From Tricholoma matsutake (taxonomy: Eukaryota > Basidiomycota > Agaricomycetes > Agaricales > Tricholomataceae): a stretch of DNA of 64,000 nt. Positions 9,525 through 21,113 of the stretch are shown piece after piece. Numbering within the stretch: the stretch's first letter is position 1; each line of letters begins with the position of its first letter. The stretch lies in contig AP026538.1 of NCBI GenBank assembly GCA_026075535.2, positions 10,540,001 through 10,604,000 of the forward strand, in the 5' to 3' direction. Both the position numbers and the translations under genes were made by a program. Under the pieces are notes generated by a model, which had not been told where the DNA came from, did no database searches, and saw only the letters and a list, made by a program, of their open reading frames with translations.

Positions 9525-11533
9525 TTTCTAGTTCATTTCTGACCAGAGCCTCACATCCAGAATGGAATGAGTGATTCGTGGGTGGATCATTTGATTACCC
9601 AATGTTGCGTGCGGCTTACCCAGAGCATTATCAACTACTTCTTGGATAAATCTCCTTGGGCTGAAGTCCCATGGAGTTTTTGGATTGTGTAGCAACCGTT
9701 CATCCACCATTAGGATACCTCTCTAGCTGTAACCTGGAATATACATGCAGCATAAAATAAGAGTGCCCACCATGGAAAGTGCAAACTGTTCAGTGACAGC
9801 AATGCATAGCCTGATAAGATCCATGCACTGAGTGATGAAGATCACAACTTGTAAAAGAATCAACAGTCGACAAAGGAGCAAAACAATTGAAGTAGTGTAT
9901 CATATGACCCAAGTGTAGCATCTTGGATTACCAATATGGGTGGTAATCAAGATAAAATATTGATGAATTGCCCAAAGAATGCATGAGTGCACCAAAAGGG
10001 CCATGGCAATGGAGTTGAATGCAAATAGGTAGAGGACAGTAACACAGATTAGCATAGTTCTGGAAGAAAAAATATAATCAGGATATCTAGTTACTGATAG
10101 TACAAACAATACATATCTTGATAGTGAGTAAAAGTCTTCCTATGTCTTGATGTGGTAAAAGTAAGAAAACAAGATAACTATGTGCCTTTAACATATTATG
10201 GTGCACTTTCAAGCAATTAGAGCACGTTTGAGCACTGCTTACGTTGTTATCAAAGTTTTGCATTCATGGAAGAAAGAGGTGTCAAATATGAGAAAACATG
10301 TCACTGTTCATCTTCAGTTGAAAGAGTGTGTAGTTTTAGAAAAAAACTGGGCTCTCATGCTCTATGAGGCTGCAAATCCAGCTGTCTTACATGGAGGAAC
10401 TAATATTTGGCAACTTGACTTAACTGTCATGAATAACCAAAAGCCACCTATGATGCCCTCAATCTGCCTCCTGTCTTTGCTGTCTAGCTCACTACTTTCT
10501 TTTCTCAGAAAATGAGGCGCGGTATAGTTGCAGCTGAAAGTGTAACTTCAAATCCTGACAATCTGGTACAAAGTCTATGAGGTTTTTTTACAGAAATTGC
10601 TGCTGTCACACCCCAGTTTGCTACTTGCCTGCAAGAAACACTCTATGCCAATGTAGAACATGATGCTAGTTTGAGGACACCAGATTTTACTATCTACAGA
10701 TACATTGACCAGCTCCTTGCTAACAACACCATAATAATCTATTCCAGGGAGCTCTGCAATAAAAAGTAAAAACACCAGTTTTCTCCTTCTTTTTCCAATA
10801 AAAAAAGCTATCAATACATTTGATGGCAGGTGCATTATGATCTTGTCATTCAGTAATTGTCTCAATTTAACTGCTCTCATTGTCACCTCTAATTTCAAAG
10901 CAAAAGCTGAACCCCTTGTCATCTCCAACTTGAGCAGAATTATCCTTGATGATAATGCCAGTAGGCACTTCTCTCTAGATCACTTGAAACTTTTAAACTT
11001 TAAGAAAATTGACCCTGAGCCTATATGAGCTGCTGATGGACCTTTAATTTACACTCCCCCACCTAGTCTGTTCAGAGTCTAAACTCAGTCCAAATTGTCT
11101 GCATGAAATGCTCAGATTAGTCCAAGTTGTTTATACAGAATGCTCAGACTAGTCAAACAGTCCAAGCAGCTGCTTGTTCCGAGTGAATTCACAATCAATT
11201 TCCAAGTAAAGTCCTAGCAGTCCAAGCTCAGTCTAAGCCAGATGTGAACTTAGTAAATTTTGACAAAATCCACATAAAAGATTTCATAAAGTAACCACAA
11301 AATAAATTTATGTAGTGCAGGAATTGAACTCAAGATCTCACAATAAGAAATCACATAACAAACCAAACAAGTGTGCTCAATCACTTGAGCCACAGGAAAC
11401 GTATTAGGGATCAATATAAAGTCTATTTATGACTCAACTTTTTATATTCTTCAAGGAGGCATTTTTCAAACAATTAAAATCAATTTTTTTTAATTAACCA
11501 CATTTCTCATGTAGAACATGAGGAAGTGGGTAT
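9525..11533. other. unrecognised sequence right of element A
   Basis: This is the other side of the element A insertion site. Small open frames occur (9528-9710 minus, 10198-10515 plus, 10575-10928 minus), but none carries a recognised motif. 11050-11500 is AT-rich and without long frames. I see no RNA gene here. Confidence 0.35.
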
Positions 11534-11719
11534 AATATAAAGATTAGGTGGGAAAGTATAAAGACCTCTGATGGATGCACTTTTAGCACACTCAGGGGTG
11601 ACTTAAAGGTTGAGCTATCTAAAAAAATGGTTAGATAGCTCAACCTTTAAGTCACCCCTGAGTGTGCTAAAAGTGCATCCATCAGAGGTCTTTATACTTT
11701 CCCAGCTAATCTTTATATT
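11534..11719. repeat. 89-bp near-perfect inverted repeat (fold-back hairpin)
   Basis: The left arm 11534-11622 and right arm 11631-11719 are reverse complements with, by eye, a single mismatch, around an 8-base loop (11623-11630). It would fold into a long double-stranded hairpin. No flanking duplication was found. The outer ends carry gaggtctttata, resembling the subterminal sequence of the hAT-like insertion at 14380 (gaggtctttaca). Confidence 0.9.
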
Positions 11720-11769
11720 GGTGAAAGAGTGAATGGTAATAGATGTTGAGCTAGACTTTGACTCAAAAC

Positions 11770-12571
11770 CTGATTCTGTGAGCCTTGTATAAAGGCTAAA
11801 ACAGATCAGAAGCCATTTTCAAAGAAAAGCAATATGGTTTACAAGTCATATGTTGCTGACTTATGGGGGCCAGTTAGAGTTGAGTTGTTGGGAGGAAAGA
11901 AGTATTATTACCTCTTCAAGGATTTCCAAGTTGTGAAGAGAAAGTTTGGTTTTTGAAAGTGAAATCTGAGGCATTTGCTGACTATAAGAAGTATGAGGCA
12001 TGGGCACTGGTTCAATGCAATGCACAAATCAAAATATTCAGATGTAACTATACAGCTGAACTAATAAACAAAGAATTCAGTAATCACCTAGAAAATGCAG
12101 AAACTGTTTATCATCTCACTGTTCACAACTCTCCAGCCTCAATCAGTGCAATCGAGCAAGAAAATAAAATCCATATGAACAATGCCTAAGCAATAATGAT
12201 TGTGGCTGGTTTACCATGAGACTTGTGGGCAGAACCAGTCCACCATGACATTTGGCTGTGAAACTGCATGCTAGCACAAGCTCTATCTGAGCTGAAAACC
12301 TCTCACAAGGTAGCAATGAGGGAGAAGCCTGACTTGTTGCAGCTTTGTCAATGGAGCATGACAGTCTGGGTTAAGTAGTTTGATGCAGACAAACTGAAGC
12401 TTGTTTCATGGGTTTTGATGAGGAATCCAAGGGATTTCAGATCTATTGGCCTAAAAAAAGGAAGGTCAGTATCAAGAGGGATGTATACTTTGACAAGAAT
12501 TGAGCTTTACAGCCTGATGAAGTGTCAATTGACACTGTGGACCCAGTGGGGCCTGTTTTTTATCTGTTTAG
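11770..12571 (+). pseudogene. pol: Ty1/copia integrase fragment
   Basis: Zinc-finger residues CEPCIKAKTDQKPF open the fragment. VADLWGPVRVELLGGKKYYY follows, with the first catalytic aspartate, and then HNSPASISAIEQEN in the place of the third catalytic residue. Downstream, frames with FQIYWPKKRKVSIKRDVYF resemble the post-integrase linker. Frameshifts and stops are frequent, and no LTR is recognised on either side. The frame appears to resume at 14385 after the inserted element (FSPR joined to NPDF). Confidence 0.7.
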
Positions 12572-12579
12572 TCCAAGAA

Positions 12580-14384
12580 TTTACACTGCCCCATATGTTC
12601 CGTGCAGACTGTGTGGACTCTGTGTGGAGTCCAACCATCTGGTGACCAAAATGAAAAATTACACCCCCTTCCACATGGAGTCCACACCAGTCCACACCAG
12701 TCCACATGGAGTCTACAAACTATTCAAGTAGTCACTTAATTTTTATAGATATGAGGGGTATGATTTATGTAATATACATCTACACTCCCTCATGAGTGGG
12801 AGGACTACTAATTTGACAAAAAAAACCCCCTTGCAAATGTGAGGGCCACCCTCTCCCTCCACAATCCCCCTCATGCACCCGTGACTCTCGCCTCTTGCAT
12901 AGCAGTCAGCGGTGGCAGGGCTGCACATCATCGTCATCGTCCCTCCTTCCCTGTTCCCTGTCATTCCCACACTCTTGCACCCCTGTATTCATCCCGTGGC
13001 ATGTGGTGTTGGTGTTGTCCCTGTCAGTCTCCCTCACTGTCTCCCCTCCTCCCCCCAGGTGGGTGTCATTGTCGTCTCCCTTGTTGTCTCCCTCTCCCTC
13101 CCCCCTTGTCTCCCTTTCCTCTCATCTCCCATCCCCCTCATCATCATTCCACCCACCATCCACCCCACAAGCAATTGCTTGCGAGGCTGGAGATGGGTGG
13201 TGTGTCCTCATGGGGTGGATGGTGGGTGATGTGTCATTCTGTGGTTGGTGTCAGTTTCATCGGTGTCATGGGGCTGGGGGTAGGTGGTCATGGTGGGGCC
13301 CTGGTGCTTGTTTTCATCTGTTTTGGAGGGGTTTGGGAGGGTCAGCATGATGTGGCACATTTATGGGGGTAGCTGGGTGTTTACTTGGTTTGTATCCCCC
13401 TTCTGGGGTCTTGTAGCATCCCTCATCTCCCTCCTGACCCTCATCGACACCCTCATATCCCATCAAAATGGGAAGGAGGGGGTTTGCGTGGCCATGTGTT
13501 GTCCCGTGTTGTCGTCCATTGTTACCTGTAGATTAGAATCTAAAAAACAAAGAAAACAATTAGTTAGTTGATAAAAAGAAGAAACAAATAAAATAAAAAT
13601 TGCCTGCATTGCTTCTGGTCAGCTTGTTTGCAGCTCTTCATGGCCGTGGAGTTGTGACCTATAGATTAGGACCTAAAAAACAAAGAAAACAATTAGTTAG
13701 TTGATAAAAAGAAGTAATGAATAAATAAAAATTACCTACAGCCCAAACAATGCAATTGCATTGTTTGGGCCTGCATTGCTTCTGGTTGGCTTGTTTGCAG
13801 CTCTTTGTGGCCGTGGAATGGGGCTGGGAGTGGGTGGAGGTGACATGGATAGAGTGGAGATGGTGGTGGTAGAGAGGGAAGGAGGGAGGGAGTGAGATAG
13901 TGGTGTGGTCATTGTCGATAGTGATGGTGGTGAGTGATGAGCTGGCAATGTTGATGATGCAGCTGTGTGCTTTGTCATACAAAGCCAAACAGTTGTATGT
14001 AGTTGCATCAATGGCTACAAACAATAATGGCTGCATAGTGTAACGGTAATGTGCATCTGTACTTTATTAGTTAACCATGAGGCTCTAAGTTCAAACACCA
14101 TCCATGACATTATTTTGGTAAGCTCAAATGGTCTGCTTGGATGCATGTGGACTGTCCTTGCTGGTCTGACCTGGTTGATCACAGATGCAGACAGATGAAA
14201 TCTGCAGAATCCGAGTAAAATATGTGGAATCCATGGTACTCTGCACAGATCCATGCAGACTGGCACACTCTGTTGCACAGCTAAAATGGTTTATTGTATG
14301 GATTGCACATCTGTGTGGAGTCCATGCAGATCCATGTGGAGTCCATGTAATTCCACATGGAACATATGGGGCAGTGTAAAGACC
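12580..14384. mobile_element. hAT-like non-autonomous DNA element (8-bp TSD)
   Basis: The ends are inverted: tttacactgccccatatgttcc at the left (12580) and its complement ending gcagtgtaaa at 14380. The host octamer tccaagaa occurs at 12572-12579 and again at 14385-14392, an 8-bp duplication as made by hAT elements. Four extra bases (gacc) lie between the right inverted repeat and the duplication. Subterminal copies of a tccacatggagtc-like motif occur inside both ends. No transposase was found. The interior is T/C-rich (12850-13460) plus a tandem duplication. Confidence 0.65.
13522..13840. repeat. tandem duplication of about 150 bp with an inserted palindrome
   Basis: A block running from the gtagattaga...ctaaaaaacaaag motif to tgcctgcattgcttctgg...ccgtgga is repeated twice, at about 13522-13652 and 13660-13830. 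The second copy contains an extra perfect palindrome, gcccaaacaatgcaa followed by ttgcattgtttgggc, at about 13740-13770. Read on the minus strand each unit looks intron-like: ctaactaa, then a T-rich tract, then ttttttag. Confidence 0.75.
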
Positions 14385-14749
14385 TCCAAGAAACCCTGAT
14401 TTCATAATATATATGGCTGAATTAAGGGCAGATGAATTTGGGATGACTTTCCAGCTGCATTGTTCCAAACACTTAAGGTATGAATTTCATATACAGTATA
14501 TTTCTACTTTTTATGCCAAGTTGCTGTGGTGGAATAACATACCAGGAGTGGCTGAAATATATGGGATGATTTTTCACTTCAACAATGATAGGAATTTCAA
14601 ACAGTTTGGGCTAGGTCAACAATGTGAATTTCTGATGAGGCTTCAGTGAATTTCAGCATTAAATTTTGGGCTGAATTTGAGATCAGTGGTGTGTTCTCGA
14701 TACCTTAAGAAATGACTAAGATACTTTATTTTAAAACAGCTATACAAAT

Positions 14750-15509
14750 ACAATGCAGAGTCATGTTGTAACATACCAGATCAGGAAGGAATCTCAGTTT
14801 GGGACCTTCTTGGTGAGGGTTTTATGAAAGAGGTTGCAGAAATAGGTTGGCAGCTTTTGAACCAATTCTAAATGGCTTTCTGATGTTTCTTTCAGAAGGT
14901 GAACTTCTTGATGAAAGCAACTTAACCCTTCTCTGTGCCTACACCCTTAAAGTTGAAGATGGTGTCACAAACACAACTTTCAACAAATTTTGCATTGCTT
15001 TCCCTCAAGCCCCACTCAACTCAATCAAGTCTACAGAGAAAGTGGTGCAGTTCCTCTCAGGTTTTCAACCCATATGCTACAGTTGTTGCCCTTCCTCATG
15101 TGTCTGTTTTACTGGCCCATATGAGACCTTGCAGCAGTGCCCAAAATATAAGGCTGATCACTACAAAGCCAACAGAGCAACCCCGCAGTCATACTTCAAA
15201 TATCTTCCCATCATCCCATGTCTTTGGGCAATGGTAGCAAATTCTACCTATGCTGAAAGAATGCAATACCAGTCAAACCATGTGCATGATCCAACCAAGG
15301 TAACCAATATCTTTGATGGCACACATTACACCTCACTACTGGGGAAGTGCATCACCATTGGTGATGAAGAACTCCCCATGGGGTTCTTTTCTGATCCTCA
15401 AGATATTGCACTTGGCTTGTTGACCAATGGTTTTTTCCCTTTCAAGCATTGGAGCAAGACTGCTTGGCCACTCATTCTGTTCAATTACAATCTCCCTCCT
15501 GAAGCCTAA
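14750..15509 (+). pseudogene. Plavaka-type (Tnp2/CACTA-like) transposase fragment
   Basis: The 220-codon frame 14847-15509, with a frameshifted lead-in from about 14750 (ISVWDLLGEGF), has LCAYTLKVEDG, a cysteine cluster CYSCCPSSCVCF, YLPIIPCLWAM, then FFSDPQDIALGL and the diagnostic TAWPLILFNYNLPPE. These match the Tnp2-like domain of basidiomycete Plavaka transposases as I know them. The protein stops right after NLPPEA, and the following sequence (15510 on) is unrelated, so only part of a normally much longer protein remains. Terminal repeats were not found. Confidence 0.75.
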
Positions 15510-16049
15510 CCCTAAGAGCCTATTCAGCAACAGGTGTCAACCAAGTTTCGCCAAACTCCAAACAAATTCTCATCATGCTGCCAAGCATGCCATGATGGCC
15601 ATCAGCTGATAATATTTGTAATCTGTGCTACTTATGCTTATCAGATGTGCTATGGTCATGTGTGCTGCTGCTGCCAGTACTTGTCAACCATGCTTTTCTT
15701 TAATGTGCTTGTAATACCCATGTCTGTCAACACTGCAGCCATCTGACTTGTACATGTGTTCTTGGCTAGAATTCAGTTTACAAAGTCATATCTAAGTTTC
15801 TGATCACATGTCACAATGGATCCTCTGAGGCAATGAGAGGCTTAAAAATTGGGGTGTTGCATGCAATAAGACAGGAGTGCACCCCACCTTGCCCCCCTGG
15901 TCTGAAATGGACTCAGCAGACAATAATGCTCGAGGCTCTTCTCCAATTTCCACCACCACTACATCATCTGAAAATTCAGAAGCCGAATAGAACAATCTTG
16001 TCACTGATCCCAGCTTGCATATATTGTCAATGCTCTCTATGCTGTGATT
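15510..16049. other. no gene recognised between two transposase remnants
   Basis: Only short cysteine-rich or antisense frames occur. The 172-codon minus-strand frame 15804-16322 overlaps the HARBI1-like gene and is treated as its shadow. Confidence 0.4.
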
Positions 16050-17190
16050 GAATACTACAATACTACTTTCTTCAACGAGGTGGAATATCATACTTCTGCA
16101 CTCACTGGACAGGCCTGGGTGCTTAAACTGCTGAGTGGACATCCCAAACAAATTCATTGTGAGCTTGGAGTGCACCACCATGTATTTTATGCACTTCTTG
16201 ACCAACTTTGAGCCATGGGCTATTCTGATTCTCATAAAGTCATGCTCGAAGAACAGCTGGCCATTTTCCCTTATACTTGTGTTACCAGACTTACCATTCA
16301 TCATGTTGGAGAGTGTTTCCAATGTGCTAACAGCACAATCTCTCAGTGCACTTCATTTTTACATAATTTGATTTGATTCTGACAATGATTTCAACAGCTA
16401 CTTCCAGCTCATGCTTACCATATTTTCTTCCCTGCCTTTCTATACAAATCTTGTTTGTCTTCCTCATGAAACTGATCTGATTGCCTCTGAAATTCATGAC
16501 AATCCCAAGTGCTATCCCTTCTTCCATGATGCCATTGGTGCTATTGATGGGACACATATTGCTTGTGCACCATCAGAAAGAGAGCATGCAGCTGCATGGA
16601 ACAAAAAGGGGCTTCTGACCCAAAACTATCTGATTGCATGTAGTTTTGATTTGAGATTTACATATGTGCTTAGTGGATGGGAGGGTTCGGCAGCAGATTC
16701 ACTCATATTTCATAATCTCCAATGGACTGATTTCCCAATTCCAAATGGAAAATATTATCTTGCCAATGCTGGTTTTCCCCTCTGCCCTGAGCTTTTGGTC
16801 CCTTACCAAAGTGTCTGTTACCATCTGGCTGAATGGTGACCTGCAAGAATATGGTATGTTCCCTCCATTGATAACTACAATTTATTCCAATTCTACAGTC
16901 AGGTCATCAAATCCACAGGAACTCTTTAACCTTTGTCATGCATTGGCATAAAATGTGATTGAACACATTTTCAGTATTCTCAAACAACACTTTCATATCC
17001 TGCTTCTTGCACCAGAGTATGACATGGACATACAGGCCAGAGTTCCTCCAGCACTCTGCACTTTACATAATTTTATCTGTCAGCATGACCCCTCCAATAT
17101 TGAAGATTATTCTGATTTGGCTGAATTTTCACATATTCATGGGGATGATCCTGGAATTGGAGATCTCACAATGCATACTCTGACAGCAGC
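16050..17190 (+). pseudogene. HARBI1-like PIF/Harbinger transposase (DDE_Tnp_4), 5' part
   Basis: This is a nuclease-type transposase. The N-terminal exon (about 16070-16345) reads EYHTSALTGQAWVLKLLSG and CELGVHHHVFYALLDQL. A 52-bp GT-AG intron (16346-16397) fits the gap to YFQLMLTIFSSLPFYTN. The catalytic part follows: DAIGAIDGTHIAC (first Asp), SGWEGSAADSLIFH (second Asp region), YYLANAGFP, with N where the third-Asp motif DAGFP is expected. Stops and frameshifts occur near 16140, 16838 and 16950. The reading continues through HNFICQHDPSNIEDYSD to 17190, where gypsy element B has inserted, and resumes at 23174. Confidence 0.85.
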
Positions 17191-17616
17191 TGTAAGGGGA
17201 CTAGAGGGGTGCCCTGTGTGTTTCTCCTATTTTTTACATTCATTCTATATTTTTCCTCACTTCATTTCCTTCTATTCTTCATTTTCTATGATTTTTCTGG
17301 ATTTTATTACTAATTTTCCCTTTCTATCATGTTTGTGCATGTTGACAGTTTTATATTTAGAGGCAGAGTACCCCTTCCGACATCCACTCCTTGGTATGAT
17401 GTCATTTGGCGGCCTTGATCTGCCTATCTCCACCTTTTCTATTTTTAGGTTATTATTTGATTTTTGTTGTCTTCACATATACTGGGCATCGGCAAAGGGA
17501 TCCTTAGAGTTTTCTCTTTTGATTTCCCTTTGCTAGGTGTGTCCCCAATCCCTGTATTATGTAGTATAATTTTAACTTCGGATTTCCCTTTGCTAGAGGC
17601 TTAGGTTGCCCTTATA
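17191..17616 (+). repeat. 5' LTR of element B
   Basis: This is the upstream LTR. A TATA-like atata at 17477-17481 lies 29 nt before AGAGTTTTCT (17506-17515), which is complementary to the candidate PBS. The same decamer is kept in the 3' LTR at about 23064. Confidence 0.95.
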
Positions 17617-17618
17617 GT

Positions 17619-17628
17619 AGAAAACTCT
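17619..17628 (+). promoter_or_regulatory. candidate self-priming site (PBS) of element B
   Basis: AGAAAACTCT begins 2 nt after the 5' LTR and is the exact reverse complement of AGAGTTTTCT at 17506-17515, the predicted mRNA 5' end 29 nt after a TATA-like box. The 2-nt offset equals that of element A. No tRNA-like PBS is visible. Confidence 0.55.
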
Positions 17629-17646
17629 CCCCTAAGGCCCGAAATT

Positions 17647-18898
17647 GTGAACGCACTGCCCAAGATAGGCAGGTACAGAGTGGACAGTGCTTCCCAAAGC
17701 TCCACAGACTCCCTACACACCATTCCAGATAGTCTTGCCTTTACTGCGCTGCTATTTTCACCAAATGCACCCCCTAGTGACATGGACACATCAGAGCACC
17801 TTGACGCACTTGAAAGCGACATTTCTGGAATACACGCACAAATCAATTTGCTTAAATCTATGATTGAAAACTTTGTCAGGACCCTCCAGACTAATCCTAT
17901 GACCAATATTCCCCCCATTGCGACTCCAAGCACACCCAACAATGATGTACTGCCAAACGCATCCACTAAGGAGTGTGCCCAGACCAAACCATCCCCCCCA
18001 CTGAATTTAATGGCACACATGCACAGGGACATGCATTCCTTAATTCCTGTGAGTTATACATCAGTCTCCAGTTGCATCAATTTGTCGATGAGGCTGCAAA
18101 AATTTATTGGGCCTTCACATACATGAAATCTGAATGCATCTATCTCTATGTGGACCATATTCTGTGTCAAACTAAAGAACTTGGTTCTCTACCTTTCTCC
18201 ACTTGGGGTGACTTTCGAGCTGAGTTTGTACGCCACTTTTGTCCCCTCCATGAGTGCCACTGAGCAGTGACACGACTTGAGTCATCCTCTTACCACCAGG
18301 CACATCGATCCATGGACGATTATATCGATGAGTTTAAGGATTTGGTGGACATGGCAGGATATGGGAGTAGGCTACCAGTGGTGGTGAAGTTCTGACAGGG
18401 CCTCAACCAAGAAATTCAGGACCAGATTGCACAGATGTTGGAAGGGTGCCCAGCAGATGATGATATCTATGCTTGGTATGAAGCTGCTTCACTCTGTGAT
18501 GAGAACTGATTCACAAATACAGTGTTTAATGCTGCATTCTGTCCTCCAACTACCACTCATGCGCCCTACACCTTCAATCAAACCCTTCCCCACCTTAACC
18601 CCATTCCTGTTCATCAAACTCCCACACCAGCTGTCAATGTCCCAGTACCAATGGATGTTGATGCAGCCCACAGCCATGCACATAGGTTGGATCTCTGCTA
18701 CCATTGTGGGGAAACTGGGCACAGGGCTGGAGCATGTCCCCATCATCAGGATATCCACATGCTCACCCCCGAGGGGCGAGATGAACTCCTCCAAGACTTG
18801 TTGGTGCTTGTAGATGTCGAGGAAGTGAAGGGTCAGGTTGCAGAGGAGATCAAGTTGGAAGTTGTAGAGGAGCAGGATTTTTCTATTTGCAGCAAGTG
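17647..18898 (+). pseudogene. gag: element B gag
   Basis: An N-terminal coiled-coil-like stretch (MDTSEHLDALESDISGIHAQ) leads to a frameshift near 17970. The capsid part then reads FVDEAAKIYWAFTYMKS and WGDFRAEFVRHFCP, with TGA interruptions at about 18262 and 18394 and another at about 18507. The zinc knuckle CYHCGETGHRAGACP is an intact CX2CX4HX4C at about 18694-18738. The product would be the particle protein. Confidence 0.85.
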
Positions 18899-19139
18899 AA
18901 TCGTATGCCCTCACTGCCTGTCCATAACCACTTTGAAGTCTTGTCAGTTGAATCCCTGGAGAATGAATCCATTTCTGTGACTGTTCCCCTCTCTGACCCT
19001 TCGAAGTTGGCTGAAGACATACCTGCTCTTCCCATCTCTCCCTCTGCTCCACACCCCAAAATTAAATCATGGGAGTGTAAACTACCATGCAAATATATTG
19101 TTGCATCCACTCCCTCTACACATTCCTTGAACCTAGCAA

Positions 19140-19577
19140 TTGAGCTGCAGACAACCGACACTCAGTGTCTCTGCACTCCTGGACTCTGGTGCGACCAGTC
19201 TCTTCATTGATGCCCATCTCGCACAACAACATCACCTAAATACTTGCTCACTCTCGCATCCAATACCTGTGTATAATGTGGATGGGTCCCCAAATGAAGC
19301 TGGTGCCATCCAAGAGGTTGTAGACCTGGTCCTCCATTACAAAGATCATAGTGAGCATGCCCTTTTTGCTGTCACTCAATTAGGGAAGCAAAAGGTGATT
19401 TTGGGCTATCCGTGGCTTCGAGACCATAACCCAGAGCTCAATTGGCATACCGGGGAGGTTACCATGAGCCGATGTCCATCCCACTTGTTTCACAGAAGCC
19501 AGGCAAGAATGTCATGGACAGAAGGCGGTGATACGACGTACTCAGAAGTGTCATGCTGGACCCCTGCCTATACCTGA
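19140..19577 (+). pseudogene. pol: element B protease
   Basis: This is a retropepsin with an intact active site, ALLDSGATSLFID, near residue 13, then PVYNVDGSPNEAG, VILGYPWLRDHNPELNW and the start of the linker to RT. The frame ends at 19577 in the linker, and RT continues in the frame opening at 19528. Confidence 0.9.
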
Positions 19578-21113
19578 AGTGGAGTTGGAAGGGGTTCCTG
19601 ATCTGATGCCAGACTTGGATGATGATGAGGAGGAGCCAGAGGAAGTGGAGGAAGGTGATTGGATCTTCTACACTGCGATTTGTCCATTGCATGAGGTGTG
19701 TGCTACATTGAACATATCCCAATGCCTCACTGAGGCCTTCCACAAAAACAATGCTGCTAAATCTTCTACTAATTCCTTGCTCCCTCATCTCCATGAGTTT
19801 GGAGATGTGTTCTCCAAGGAATCATTCAACTCTCTCCCTGTGCACAAGCCATGGGATCACACAATTGAACTCACCCCCAGTGCAACCCCTTCATCCTGCA
19901 AGGTCTATCCTCTCTCTCCTGAAGAACAATGACAGCTTGACCAGTTCATTGATGAACACCTGGCCTCTGGACATATTTGACCATCGAAGTCACCCATGGC
20001 CTCTCCCTTTTTCTTTGTCAAGAAGAAGGATGGCTCACTTTGACCAGTTCAAGACTATAGAAGGCTCAACAACATCATGGTCAAAAATCGCTACCCATTA
20101 CCTCTCATCTCTGAACTCATGAACCAGCTCTGTGGAGCCCAATACTTCACCAAGCTCGATGTCCGTTGGGGCTACAATAATGTGAGGATAAAGGAGGGAG
20201 ATGAGTGGAAGGCAGCCTTTCATACCAACTGTGGTCTTTTTGAACCGCTTGTGATGTTCTTTGGCCTTACTAATAGCCCTGCCACCTTTCAGACCATGAT
20301 GAATGACATTTTCCATGACCTCATCCTCAAAGGCATTGTCTGCATCTATCTCGATGACATCCTCATCTTCACTCGCACAGTTGAAGAGCACTGTCGCATC
20401 ACGTGCCTCGTCCTAGAACAGCTTCAATGGTACAAACTCTACCTTCGTCAGGACAAGTGCAAGTTTGAGAAGACCAAGATCGAGTACCTTGGCCTGATTA
20501 TCTCAGAGGGTCAGGTGGAGATGGATCCTATCAAGGTGAATGGGGTCATGGCCCATGAACAAGAAAGAGGTGCAGTCTTTGCTGGGCTTCATCAAGGATT
20601 TCTCACATCATGCATGACCACTGTTCGACTTGGCAGGAAAGGAGGCATGGAGGTGGGATAATGCACAACAGGAGGCATTTGAAAGGCTTAAAGAGATGGT
20701 CACTTCTGCTCCCATCCTCACCTTTGCTGATGATTCACATTCTTTTCATGTAGAAGCCAACAGTTCTGATTTTGCAATGGGTGCTGTGTTGTCTCAGCAG
20801 TCTCCGGAGGACCAGAACTGGCATCCTGTTTGTGTTCTACTCCAAAAGCCTTAGTGCTGTAGAGCAAAATTATGAGATCCATGACAAGGAGATGTTGGTG
20901 ATAATGCGTGTGCTTGAGGAGTGGCGACACTTCCTCGAGGGTGCCCAACACAGGGTGGAAATTTGGACAGATCACAAGAATCTCAAGTACTTTATGACGG
21001 CCAAGAAATTGAACCATTGTCAAGCTCGTTGGTCCCTGTATCTATCAAGATTCGACTTGTCCTTGCACCACCATCCGGGTCGCAGCATGGGGAAGACCGA
21101 TGCCCTCTCCTGA
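19528..21113 (+). pseudogene. pol: element B reverse transcriptase and RNase H
   Basis: RT opens with the linker and WDHTIELTPSATPSSCKVYP. TGA codons follow at 19930-19932, 19978-19980 (the arginine of GHI-R-PSKSP) and 20041-20043 ([11 protein letters not shown]), all readable as CGA to TGA. Then come [34 protein letters not shown] and catalytic YLDDILIF. Frameshifts at about 20560 and 20850 separate the connection and RNase H. RNase H keeps HVEANSSDFAMGAVLS, YEIHDKEMLVIM and WTDHKNLKYFMT. Confidence 0.9.

Noticed and set aside
12839..13372. Plus-strand frame of 177 codons with long Pro/Ser/His runs
   Set aside because: The sequence is T/C-rich and lies inside a non-autonomous DNA element; three frames are open at once and no motif is present.
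15804..16322. 172-codon open frame on the minus strand
   Set aside because: The plus strand here reads as the N-terminal part of the HARBI1-like transposase (SALTGQAWVLKLLSG, CELGVHHHVFYALL); the minus frame is its shadow.
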